A stretch of 64,000 bases of DNA from Bradyrhizobium diazoefficiens (GTDB lineage: Bacteria; Pseudomonadota; Alphaproteobacteria; Rhizobiales; Xanthobacteraceae): the NCBI RefSeq assembly GCF_016616425.1, contig NZ_CP067101.1, positions 6,262,001 to 6,326,000 of the forward strand, read 5' to 3'. A program made the translations under genes and the position numbers. Below, in pieces: positions 38,456-45,914 of this stretch; position 1 is the first letter of the stretch; every line of letters begins with the position of its first letter. Below the pieces are notes generated by a model that saw nothing but the letters and a program-made list of their open reading frames with translations, ran no database searches and was not told where the DNA came from.

Positions 38456-40030
38456 TCAACTGATTACCCGTCGTGCATGGGTGTTGCCGGCATGCCCCGA
38501 ACTCTCGACATCCCAGCTTCCAGCGAGACTGGTCGGCAATTCGGCCTTGCAAAGTCGTTGCGTCGGTCCGCGCGGAAATTCATCCACGAAGTCCAGGTAT
38601 CGTGGCACTTGATAATAGGCGAGCCGCGCCTCGCACCATTTGACGAGATCGAGCGGCTCCACCTTCACACCTGATGCAGGTTTGACGAAGGCGCGTATGT
38701 CCTGTTCACCCATTTCGGAAGGGACACCGACGACAACGGACTCCTCCACATCAGGATGCGAGTTGATCACCTGCTCGACTTCCCAGGCGGAAACGTTTGC
38801 CCCGCGCCTTCGCAAGCTGTCCTTCTTGCGGCCGGCGTAATAGAAAAAGCCGTCCTCGTCGCGATAACCCAAGTCTCCGGTTTGGACGCATCCATCGCGT
38901 AGTACTTCAGCCGTCTTCTTCGGGTCGCGGAAATATCCGCACATGACGATCCCCGGCACCTTCGGTCGGACCACGATCTCGCCGGTCTCGCCGTTCGGCA
39001 GCATCTTGCCATCTTCGTCGGCGATCCAGGAATCGAACTCTTCGACCGGCCTTCCGATCGAGCCAACGCGCCCTTCGAGATTGAGGTGCGTAAAATTCTG
39101 CGCCTCTGAAATTCCGTACCCTTCGCGAATCTTCACGCCGAACCGTTCTTCAAAGGCGCGCCAGCTGGCTTTGGGTGCCGCTGCGCCCCAGGCGATGCGG
39201 ATTGGATTGTCGCGGTCATCCGGACGGGCGGGCTGTTTCAGGAGGATGTTCATCGCTCCGCCGAGATAATGCAGGATCGTTGCCCCCGATGCGCGGATCT
39301 GATTCCAGCATTGCGATCCGCTGAACCGCTCGACCATTGCTATCGACACGCCGCGTTGCAACGCGATGACGACGGTCATCCAGCCGGCAACGTGATAGAA
39401 CGGCTCCCACAGAAACAGGACATCGCCGTCCCGGACATCAGCGAGCATAGCGGCGTTCTTTGCACCGGTTTGAAAGAAGCGCTCGGACATGACGACGCCC
39501 TTGGGCTGGCCGGTCGTTCCGGACGTGTAGGCGATCGTATGTACGCGACTGAGCGTTGCGGGAAACGGTTCGCATCTCGCAAGATGATTTTCGAGACAGA
39601 GCGGGCCGAACGGTCGTTCAAGATCGAGGTCGGCGGCATTGCGGACCAATATCCGCATACCGACAAATCGGATCTCATCCTGAGCCGCTCTTGCCTCCGG
39701 CACAAAATCGGGATCGATGATGAAGAATTGTGGCTCGGCGCCGTTCAGCTGGAGCGCAATGCCCATGCTCTTCAAATGCGTGCTTACCTCGACACTGACG
39801 GCACCGATCCAGGCCACGGCAAGGTAGACGACGACGTGATCGGGGTGATTCCGCATCATCAGCGCGATCCGGTCGCCCGATTTGGCGCCCATCTCACGAA
39901 GCATCGATGACATGGACGACACCCGCTGTTTCAACTCCGCGAAGCTGATGACGGCGTCTTCAAAGCGCAGAAAGTCATTGTCCGGTCGTTCCCGGCATTG
40001 CTTGGTGATCAGCTCGTGAAGCGTCAGCAT
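38456..40030 (-). CDS. Acyl-CoA synthetase (ANL superfamily), type A copy 2
   Basis: A 524-residue AMP-forming ligase with AYTSGTTGQPKGVV, EGYGISEAQNF, QTGDLGYRDEDGF, RRRGANVSAWEVE and the C-terminal QRLCKAEL lysine. It is the paralogue of the ligase at 9794-11425 (shared LWEPFYH and WGAA/WGAAC segments). The ATG at 40030 starts MLTLHELITKQ; the longer frame to 40279 is rejected because its leader FRLGIDAAEFGIGL is the translated operator at 40089-40130. The P5C-type dehydrogenase follows and a terminator ends the unit. Divergent luxR starts 275 bp away, so the two share one control region. Confidence 0.9.
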   Translation of the reverse strand: MLTLHELITKQCRERPDNDFLRFEDAVISFAELKQRVSSMSSMLREMGAKSGDRIALMMRNHPDHVVVYLAVAWIGAVSVEVSTHLKSMGIALQLNGAEPQFFIIDPDFVPEARAAQDEIRFVGMRILVRNAADLDLERPFGPLCLENHLARCEPFPATLSRVHTIAYTSGTTGQPKGVVMSERFFQTGAKNAAMLADVRDGDVLFLWEPFYHVAGWMTVVIALQRGVSIAMVERFSGSQCWNQIRASGATILHYLGGAMNILLKQPARPDDRDNPIRIAWGAAAPKASWRAFEERFGVKIREGYGISEAQNFTHLNLEGRVGSIGRPVEEFDSWIADEDGKMLPNGETGEIVVRPKVPGIVMCGYFRDPKKTAEVLRDGCVQTGDLGYRDEDGFFYYAGRKKDSLRRRGANVSAWEVEQVINSHPDVEESVVVGVPSEMGEQDIRAFVKPASGVKVEPLDLVKWCEARLAYYQVPRYLDFVDEFPRGPTQRLCKAELPTSLAGSWDVESSGHAGNTHARRVIS

Positions 40031-40088
40031 TGGAGTTCCGTGTTCGCCAGGAATCCTTCGAGAATTCGCGCACTCATCCGCCGAGAGG

Positions 40089-40130
40089 CCAATACCAAAT
40101 TCGGCGGCATCGATACCGAGTCGGAATTGG
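40089..40130 (-). promoter_or_regulatory. LysR-type operator, copy 7, between ligase A2 and luxR
   Basis: CAATACC at 40090-40096, then CGATACC (40111-40117), 5 bp, GGAATTG (40123-40129). It ends 59 bp before the ligase ATG on the minus strand, and its other edge is about 175 bp before the luxR start on the plus strand. The orientation favours the ligase, but bound regulator would also sit in the luxR upstream region. Confidence 0.72.
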
Positions 40131-40304
40131 TGAAGCAATAACCAGGCCATTTCGGTCATCCATGGCGAAATCGACGTATCGGCGGAACCGCAGATTCCGG
40201 AGCGCTCAAGAAAACTCTGGCGCGTCGGAACACGAGGCGCTTGCAGATGGGGTACATCCGGAGGTAGCAATTTGCACACATAGAACCGTCATGTCTTGGT
40301 CGCA

Positions 40305-41027
40305 ATGCATCGGGCCATTCAAAACTTTGTCGATCGGCTGACCGAAAGCAGCGACCAGGCGGCTCTGAAGCAGAGCATGGCGGACGTGGCAGACTCGATG
40401 AACTTGTGTTCGTTCGCGTATCTTGGTCTGCCACGCAAGCCGGACGTTGCGCCCCAGCTGATTTCCACCTATCCGACCCCATGGACCGCACGCTATATGC
40501 GTCGCCGGTATGAAGCCTTTGATCCGATAGCTCGTCAGGCTGTGCGCAACACTCGACCATTTCGATGGGGTCTCGGGTTCGGACCAAGACTGCGTTCAGA
40601 CGCCGAGCGTGTACTTTTCGAGGAAGCAGCAGACTTCGGCATTCGATGCGGATTCACGATTCCGATCCACGACCACCGAGGCGAAATCGCAATCGTGACG
40701 TTTGCGACCGATCGGCGGAGAAGCGGGTTCGAGCGCTCGATCATGGAGCGCGCCGATGTCCTGGAAGTGATCGCCTGGTCCTTCCACGCGCATGCCAGAT
40801 CGAAATTCCAGCCAGATCGCATGCTCGATGGCGTGTCATTGTCCCCGCGGCAGTTCGAGTGTCTCGAATGGTCTTCTCGTGGCAAATCCATTGCCGACAT
40901 CGGGATCATTCTCGGGATCTCGCGGCGAACCGCCGCATTCCATCTGGATAACGTCAGGGCGAAGCTCGGCGTTCGCACGATCTGTCAAGCTGTCGCGCGG
41001 CTGGTCGAGGCAAACGCGCGAAGATAA
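40305..41027 (+). CDS. LuxR-family quorum-sensing regulator (TraR-like)
   Basis: About 240 residues. The autoinducer-binding domain keeps the residues that contact acyl-homoserine lactones in TraR, each shifted by three: Trp60, Tyr64, Asp73, Pro74, Trp88 and Gly116. The C-terminal GerE-type helix-turn-helix is LSPRQFECLEWSSRGKSIAD followed by SRRTAAFHLDNVRAKLGV. I use the ATG at 40305; a TTG at 40296 is the alternative, and neither has a strong ribosome site. It lies directly before luxI and beside the trb cluster, the layout of quorum-controlled conjugation in rhizobia and on Ti plasmids. A LysR-type operator lies in its upstream region. Activation of luxI through the dyad at 41049 is likely. 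Confidence 0.93.
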   Translation: MHRAIQNFVDRLTESSDQAALKQSMADVADSMNLCSFAYLGLPRKPDVAPQLISTYPTPWTARYMRRRYEAFDPIARQAVRNTRPFRWGLGFGPRLRSDAERVLFEEAADFGIRCGFTIPIHDHRGEIAIVTFATDRRRSGFERSIMERADVLEVIAWSFHAHARSKFQPDRMLDGVSLSPRQFECLEWSSRGKSIADIGIILGISRRTAAFHLDNVRAKLGVRTICQAVARLVEANARR

Positions 41028-41048
41028 TTCGGCCGATATCGGTCGGCA

Positions 41049-41066
41049 CCTGTGCATCTGCACAGG
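41049..41066 (+). promoter_or_regulatory. lux/tra box before luxI
   Basis: CCTGTGCATCTGCACAGG: two perfect 8-base arms (CCTGTGCA/TGCACAGG) around a central TC, 18 bp in all. This is the length and symmetry of TraR and LuxR boxes (the tra box of Ti plasmids shares the TGTGCA..TGCACA core). It ends 61 bp before the luxI ATG, right for activation of a downstream promoter. I found no second copy by eye in front of the transfer operons. Confidence 0.85.
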
Positions 41067-41127
41067 ATGCGTTCGCATCGGTATCTCTGCTTTGACCGCC
41101 GTCACCAAAGCAGGGAGGACAGAATTG

Positions 41128-41757
41128 ATGCTGCTCATCAAGCCCGAATATTACGGCTGTTTCGTCAATGATCTCGCCGAGATGCACCGATTGCGGTACC
41201 GTGTATTCAAGCAGCGGCTCGACTGGGATGTCCAGGTCAGCGGCAACATGGAGATTGACGAGTTCGACGTTCTTCGACCGGTACACTTGCTGCATCGATC
41301 GACCGACGGCCGGCTCCAGGGTTGCGTGCGACTCCTGCCGTCGATCGGCCCCACCATGCTGAGAGACACCTTTCCAGTTCTTCTGGACGGGCAGCCGGCG
41401 CCGCGTAGCGAAAGCGTGTGGGAGAGCAGCCGCTTTGCGCTCGACCTTCCGCCGGAGGCACCAAAAGCCACCAGCGGAATCGCTTCCGCCACCTACGAGC
41501 TGTTCGCTGCCATGATCGAGTTCGGCCTTTCCATGCGCCTGACCGAAATCGTCACTGTGACCGACGCCCGCATGGAGCGCATTCTGCGCCGCGCCGGATG
41601 GCCGCTCCGCAGAATCGGAAAAGCCCGTCCTCTCGGAAACACCACGGCTGTTGCCGGGTGCCTGGAGGTCTCACCCGATGTTCTGGACCGCATCCGCCAA
41701 GCAGGACACATCTCAGGACCAGTGCTCTGGACCCCAGTCATCCAAGCGGCTGCCTGA
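41128..41757 (+). CDS. LuxI-family acyl-homoserine lactone synthase
   Basis: A 209-residue autoinducer synthase. All residues invariant in LuxI enzymes are present: Arg25, Phe27, Trp33, Asp44, Asp47, Arg68, Glu99 and Arg102 (VWESSRFAL). It joins S-adenosylmethionine with an acyl donor to form the signal. The ATG at 41128 has GGGAGGA about nine bases upstream; a longer frame from 40792 only reads across luxR. It sits 100 bp behind luxR with a lux box between. Whether the acyl donor is acyl-ACP or acyl-CoA cannot be told, but several rhizobial relatives (BjaI, BraI and RpaI types) use CoA esters, and acyl-CoA ligase genes are next door. Confidence 0.95.
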   Translation: MLLIKPEYYGCFVNDLAEMHRLRYRVFKQRLDWDVQVSGNMEIDEFDVLRPVHLLHRSTDGRLQGCVRLLPSIGPTMLRDTFPVLLDGQPAPRSESVWESSRFALDLPPEAPKATSGIASATYELFAAMIEFGLSMRLTEIVTVTDARMERILRRAGWPLRRIGKARPLGNTTAVAGCLEVSPDVLDRIRQAGHISGPVLWTPVIQAAA

Positions 41758-41831
41758 TCTGGCGCTGTCAGCAAGCGCGATCGCAGCATCGCTGCACATG
41801 GAAGTGAAGCCACTTTCGCTCAAGACTTACG

Positions 41832-42785
41832 ATGCACAAATCACGTCGAACAAGACCTTCACTTCAAGCCAGCAGAGCCATCGAACTGAAACACCTGCGA
41901 TCGGCCGTTGCCGCGGCCGATTGCGGGAGCTTCCGCGGAGCCGCCGAATTGCTGAGGGCACAACAATCGAGCCTCAGCCGAAGAATTGGCGAGATCGAAC
42001 ACCATCTGGGCATTGCTATTTTCGAGCGCCATAGCGGAGGTGTGCGCCCGACGCGGGCCGGCCGCAACGTTCTTCGGCTGGCAAGGACCATTCTGGAAGA
42101 ATTCGACGCACTCATCGCCACCGCGGGGTTGGTTCAGAACAGCGAAACCGGCCGTCTGGCCGCGGGCTTCTGCACGTCGCTTTCGGCAGGCAATCTGCAA
42201 GCCTCGCTTCTCAACTTCAAAGAGCGATTCCCGCAGATCGAACTTGTGACGGTCGAACGATCACGGACGCGTTTGGCCGCGGCGCTTCGAAACGGTGTGC
42301 TCGATGTCCTGATCGTGACGGGGAGTCTGCCATTACTGGACAGTAAAGAAATGGCGCTTTGGAGCGAGCGTGTTCTGCTAGCATTGCGCCATGATCATCC
42401 GCTCGCCGCGCGCGACACTGTGTACTGGGCTGACCTGCGCGGCGAGACGTTGCTACTCAGCCATTATGACCCGGGAATGGAGCTCGAAGACCTTCTGATT
42501 TCCAAGCTCGAGGCGCCGGAGGATCGCCCCAGGATCGAGCGCCACGACGTCAGTCGCGGCATCATCAAAAGCCTGATCAGCATGCGCACAGGAGTAGGTC
42601 TGGCACTCGAGTCCGATATGGGGGCAAATTTTGCGGGTCTTGTCTACCGAGAGCTGCGCGACGGCACGGGTCCGAGTCATTTCGACTTTTCGGCCTATTG
42701 GCGCGCCGACAACAAAAATCCAGCCCTGCAGGAATTCTTGAAGCTGCTCTCCGAGCGCTATTCCTCGCCACCCGTCGGACGTTGA
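41832..42785 (+). CDS. LysR-type transcriptional regulator (transfer region)
   Basis: A 317-residue LysR-family protein. The winged helix reads IELKHLRSAVAAADCGSFRG and QQSSLSRRIGEIEHHLGIA with IFERHSGGVRPTRAG; the rest is the effector-binding domain. A LysR gene at the trbI/DUF2274 end of a trb cluster is common in Tn4371-like ICEs, where it is thought to regulate transfer. It is convergent with DUF2274 and the coding ends overlap by 28 bp. The ATG at 41832 gives about 17 extra N-terminal residues, so a later start is possible. It is the second candidate for binding the repeated operator elements. It follows luxI by 74 bp and may be co-transcribed with it. Confidence 0.9.
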   Translation: MHKSRRTRPSLQASRAIELKHLRSAVAAADCGSFRGAAELLRAQQSSLSRRIGEIEHHLGIAIFERHSGGVRPTRAGRNVLRLARTILEEFDALIATAGLVQNSETGRLAAGFCTSLSAGNLQASLLNFKERFPQIELVTVERSRTRLAAALRNGVLDVLIVTGSLPLLDSKEMALWSERVLLALRHDHPLAARDTVYWADLRGETLLLSHYDPGMELEDLLISKLEAPEDRPRIERHDVSRGIIKSLISMRTGVGLALESDMGANFAGLVYRELRDGTGPSHFDFSAYWRADNKNPALQEFLKLLSERYSSPPVGR

Positions 42786-43000
42786 CGTGCCCGTCGAGCT
42801 TTCCGGAAGCTCCGGTCGGCTGCCATGAACCGCGCCAACATCGGTGCGATAAGCTTGGCAGGATCCCCGATCGGCTGCCCTGTCTCCTTAGCGAGAATAT
42901 CGGCGTAGGCCACGAGATCCCGATGGATGCTCGCCGGCAGTTCGTGGGTGACCTTGACCGGCTTATCGTCTTCGATGGCTCCGAGTTTCAACTTGGGCAT
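42758..43000 (-). CDS. DUF2274 domain protein
   Basis: An 80-residue protein reading MPKLKLGAIEDDKPVKVTHE near its start, the DUF2274 signature. This small family is nearly always the last gene of ICE-type trb operons, directly after trbI; its role is not known. A ribbon-helix-helix-like pattern (ELPASIHRDLVAYADILAK) hints at DNA binding or partner docking. I use the ATG at 43000; an in-frame ATG at 43009 overlaps the trbI stop. The C-terminal end overlaps the convergent lysR gene. Confidence 0.88.
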   Translation of the reverse strand: MPKLKLGAIEDDKPVKVTHELPASIHRDLVAYADILAKETGQPIGDPAKLIAPMLARFMAADRSFRKARRARQRPTGGEE

Positions 43001-43005
43001 GGTCC

Positions 43006-44211
43006 TCATCCTCTATATGGCTCGAGCACCAAGTCGCGATTGACGATCACGCGCACTGAGAATCCCGGACGGATCGTCAAGGTCGGCTGGATGTTGAGAT
43101 TGCGGCGGACCACATGCTGGCCGGTCTGATTGATCGAATCTCCTGCCCCCCGGCGTAGCGCGGCAACAAGGTCGCTGTTGGTGCTACCCGTATCCGCCCC
43201 GGAATTCACCTCGGTGCCGACCGCGAGCAGTGTCGAAAGCGCGGCCGCCCCCAACAACTCCTTCCAGTGATTGTCGACCTCATCCTCGAGACCGGAGTAG
43301 CCGGCCGAATCTGCTCCAGGCTGCCGCTCCAGCACGATCGATCGTCCATTCGGCATGATGAGGCGCGTCCAGACCAGGAGCACGCGTGATTGGCCGAATG
43401 CGACCTGACTGTCATACGTCCCTATCAGCCTGGCTCCCTGGGGAATAAGCCGAGCTCGCCCGGTCGGAGAATCGTACACCGCCTCTGTGACTTGCGCCGT
43501 GATCTGTCCCGGCAGGTCTGAGCGAATGCCCGTGATGAGAGCGGCCGGAATGACCGTCCCCGCCTGGACCACGAAGGGCGACGCCGGTCTGGCCAGGCGA
43601 TCCGGACTGGTCGTCCGGCGATCGACATTTGCGCTGACGAACGCGAGCTTGCGGTCCTGGCCATTCTGGGCGAATGCTTCGTCCGATGATGGCGCTGGAC
43701 CGGAAGGGGCTTCATTGGCCGAAGTGACTGCGGCCGAGGAACGAACATTGATGCTCGCAAACACCTTGCTTGTACGCGCCGCCTCGCTCTCCTGGTTGAC
43801 GCGCTGCTGTTCGGCATCGAGGCCGAGCGGACTGGATGTCGAAGAGCCCTGTGCTGCGACGATCGGCCGGCCCAGATCGCCCGGCAAAGGCGGTCCCAGA
43901 CGCGGCACGTCCTTGGGGATCTCGGTGTAGTCCCTTGGCAGGGTTGCAAGCTGATCGGCGACGTTGTGGTGATCGGTCGCGTAGAGCTCCTCGGGTGCCG
44001 ACGCACGCGGTCGCTTCGATTGCAGAGCCCAGAACACCGCGCCAGAGATCAGAACGAGCACGAGAGCGCTGCCACCGGCAAGGACTTTGCGTGAGAGACG
44101 AACAACTTGCGGCCGGTCTGGCCGGAGCCGCAGGGCTTCAGCGGACTCTTCCATTGGCTTAATCGGCGGCGCACGGTCGCCCGCTTCATTCGCCTGGCCA
44201 GTCACGGTCAA
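43006..44211 (-). CDS. trbI: Conjugal transfer protein TrbI (VirB10-like)
   Basis: A 401-residue inner-membrane to outer-membrane bridging component of the type IV secretion channel. One transmembrane helix near residues 46-66 (GSALVLVLISGAVFWAL), a proline-rich periplasmic linker, then the VirB10-type beta-barrel domain: FVVQAGTVIPAALITGIRSD, GRARLIPQGARLIGTYDSQV and RVLLVWTRLIMPNGRSI. It overlaps trbG by four bases (ATGA). Confidence 0.95.
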   Translation of the reverse strand: MTVTGQANEAGDRAPPIKPMEESAEALRLRPDRPQVVRLSRKVLAGGSALVLVLISGAVFWALQSKRPRASAPEELYATDHHNVADQLATLPRDYTEIPKDVPRLGPPLPGDLGRPIVAAQGSSTSSPLGLDAEQQRVNQESEAARTSKVFASINVRSSAAVTSANEAPSGPAPSSDEAFAQNGQDRKLAFVSANVDRRTTSPDRLARPASPFVVQAGTVIPAALITGIRSDLPGQITAQVTEAVYDSPTGRARLIPQGARLIGTYDSQVAFGQSRVLLVWTRLIMPNGRSIVLERQPGADSAGYSGLEDEVDNHWKELLGAAALSTLLAVGTEVNSGADTGSTNSDLVAALRRGAGDSINQTGQHVVRRNLNIQPTLTIRPGFSVRVIVNRDLVLEPYRG

Positions 44212-45182
44212 AGGGACCTCCCGTCGGTTCGTACGATCCTGACCTTCTGCTGGTGCTCCTCGCCGAGCCGAAGTTCCGCGGCCGCGAAGAGACGGTCGAC
44301 GATCAGGACATTGCCGTAAGCGCGGTAGTTGACGAGCTCGGTCTTGCCGTCCGTCCCGACCAAGAAGAGCGGCGGCATCTCGCCCTGTCCGATGCCGGGA
44401 GAGAATTCGATATAGACCTTGCGGCGATCGTCATAGGCATTGACGGGACGCCAGGGCGGGCTGTCGCCTTCAATGACATAGCGGTAGCGGCGCGCGGCCA
44501 TATCCGGAATGAAGGGCGTCGCCGGGAGTGCTTGACCGCGGCTCCCTCGTTGTTCCGGATAGAACCACGAGACCTGCGGCATATAGGGCTTTTCGCGCGA
44601 GCGGAGCTCGATGAGGTAAGTACGTCGATCGGTGTTGACGACGAGATTAGTTTCGATCGAGGGGCGCGTTGGTTTGACCATGATGTGAACACGACGCGAT
44701 TCGCCGCTGCCGCTCTCGGTGTCGCCGACGACCCAGCGGACGGTATCGCCTGCGGCGACCGGACCTGAGCCGATCAGCTGCTCGCCCGGTTCCAAGGCAA
44801 TGTCCGTGATCTGCCCCGGGGCCGCATAGATCTGATAGAGCGCGCCCGGGCTATAGGAAAACACCTGGACTGCATTGTAATAGCCGGCTTTGCGAGGCTG
44901 CACCCGGGCAGCATCGTTTGCGGCTTCAATCCGCTCGATGGGCGCCTTGGCCTCGGCGGTCTTGCCGCCGCGCGCAGGCTTCCAGCTAGGTGGCACACGC
45001 AGTGCTCGCGAACGATCGTCAGGCAACGCCGGCAGCTCCGGCGGCGGCGGAAGCTCGCTGTCATAGCTGATTTGCGGCGGCTTGAACGTCGTGCAACCGC
45101 CGAGCGTGGACACACAGACCAGGACAGCCAGCGGCAAGCGCGGCCGCGCTCGTCGCGACGCAATAACGAGAGGTGACTGCAT
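44208..45182 (-). CDS. trbG: Conjugal transfer protein TrbG (VirB9-like)
   Basis: About 324 residues. A lipoprotein-type signal with lipobox LGGC (RLPLAVLVCVSTLGGCTTF) anchors it in the outer membrane. The VirB9/CagX domain follows: TDIALEPGEQLIGSGPVAAG and RWVVGDTESGSG near the middle, and VYIEFSPGIGQGEMPPLF in the C-terminal lobe. The ATG at 45182 lies directly after the trbF stop at 45185; the longer frame to 45299 overlaps trbF and is rejected. With TrbI it forms the outer-membrane core complex. Confidence 0.94.
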   Translation of the reverse strand: MQSPLVIASRRARPRLPLAVLVCVSTLGGCTTFKPPQISYDSELPPPPELPALPDDRSRALRVPPSWKPARGGKTAEAKAPIERIEAANDAARVQPRKAGYYNAVQVFSYSPGALYQIYAAPGQITDIALEPGEQLIGSGPVAAGDTVRWVVGDTESGSGESRRVHIMVKPTRPSIETNLVVNTDRRTYLIELRSREKPYMPQVSWFYPEQRGSRGQALPATPFIPDMAARRYRYVIEGDSPPWRPVNAYDDRRKVYIEFSPGIGQGEMPPLFLVGTDGKTELVNYRAYGNVLIVDRLFAAAELRLGEEHQQKVRIVRTDGRSL

Positions 45183-45184
45183 TG

Positions 45185-45865
45185 TCAGCCCAGCTCCTTC
45201 GACCAGTTGATGGCGTTGACGTAAATGCCCAGCGGGTTCTTGCGCAGGCGATCCAGATCGCGGGGCATCTCCACGATGATCGTGATGATCGCACTCCACC
45301 GCTCGGTTGCAGCAAGCTGGCCATTGTCGTAACGGCGCTCGATCCAGGCGAGGCGAAAGCTCTCCGGAGATGCCCGGATGACGCTCGAGACCTCGATTGC
45401 CACTTGCGTCTTGCCAACCTTGGCAAAGGGGTCGTTGTTGCGGGCATAGTCATTGAGCGCGGCGGCGCCGCGATCGGTCGTGAAGTCGTAGGCGCGCAGC
45501 CAGTTTTCGCGAAGGACGATGGCGTCCATCGGCAGACCGCGGACATGCTCGATGAAACGCGCGAGGTGAAACGCAACTTGCGGGTCCGTCGGTTGATAGC
45601 TGGCATTTGCCGGAGCAACGGCTTTCGCCTCGCCCAGTTGATCGACCTCGACCACCCACGGCGTGATCGTCCCGTGCGCGGATTGCCAGACCAGTGCTGC
45701 AGCAAAACCTGCAGAGAGAAAGAGACAGCCAAAGGCCATCAGGCGCCAGTTCTTGGCCTGGACCCGCGCAGACCCGATGCGATCATCCCAGACCTGGGCG
45801 GCGCGTTGATAGGGAGTGACTGCTACCGGCGTGCGGCCATAGTGAACGGCCGATCGTTTGAACAT
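45185..45865 (-). CDS. trbF: Conjugal transfer protein TrbF (VirB8-like)
   Basis: A 226-residue bitopic inner-membrane protein: a short cytoplasmic start (VTPYQRAAQVWDDRIGSARV), a single helix near residues 41-60 (LMAFGCLFLSAGFAAALVW) and the VirB8 periplasmic fold (WVVEVDQLGEAKAV, RNNDPFAKVGKTQVAIEVSS). It is thought to organise assembly of the core channel. A gap of 49 bp separates it from trbL. Confidence 0.94.
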   Translation of the reverse strand: MFKRSAVHYGRTPVAVTPYQRAAQVWDDRIGSARVQAKNWRLMAFGCLFLSAGFAAALVWQSAHGTITPWVVEVDQLGEAKAVAPANASYQPTDPQVAFHLARFIEHVRGLPMDAIVLRENWLRAYDFTTDRGAAALNDYARNNDPFAKVGKTQVAIEVSSVIRASPESFRLAWIERRYDNGQLAATERWSAIITIIVEMPRDLDRLRKNPLGIYVNAINWSKELG

Positions 45866-45914
45866 TGTTTGACCTCAAGAGATGCTCGGGAATGGAATTG
45901 GCCGATGGGAAGCG

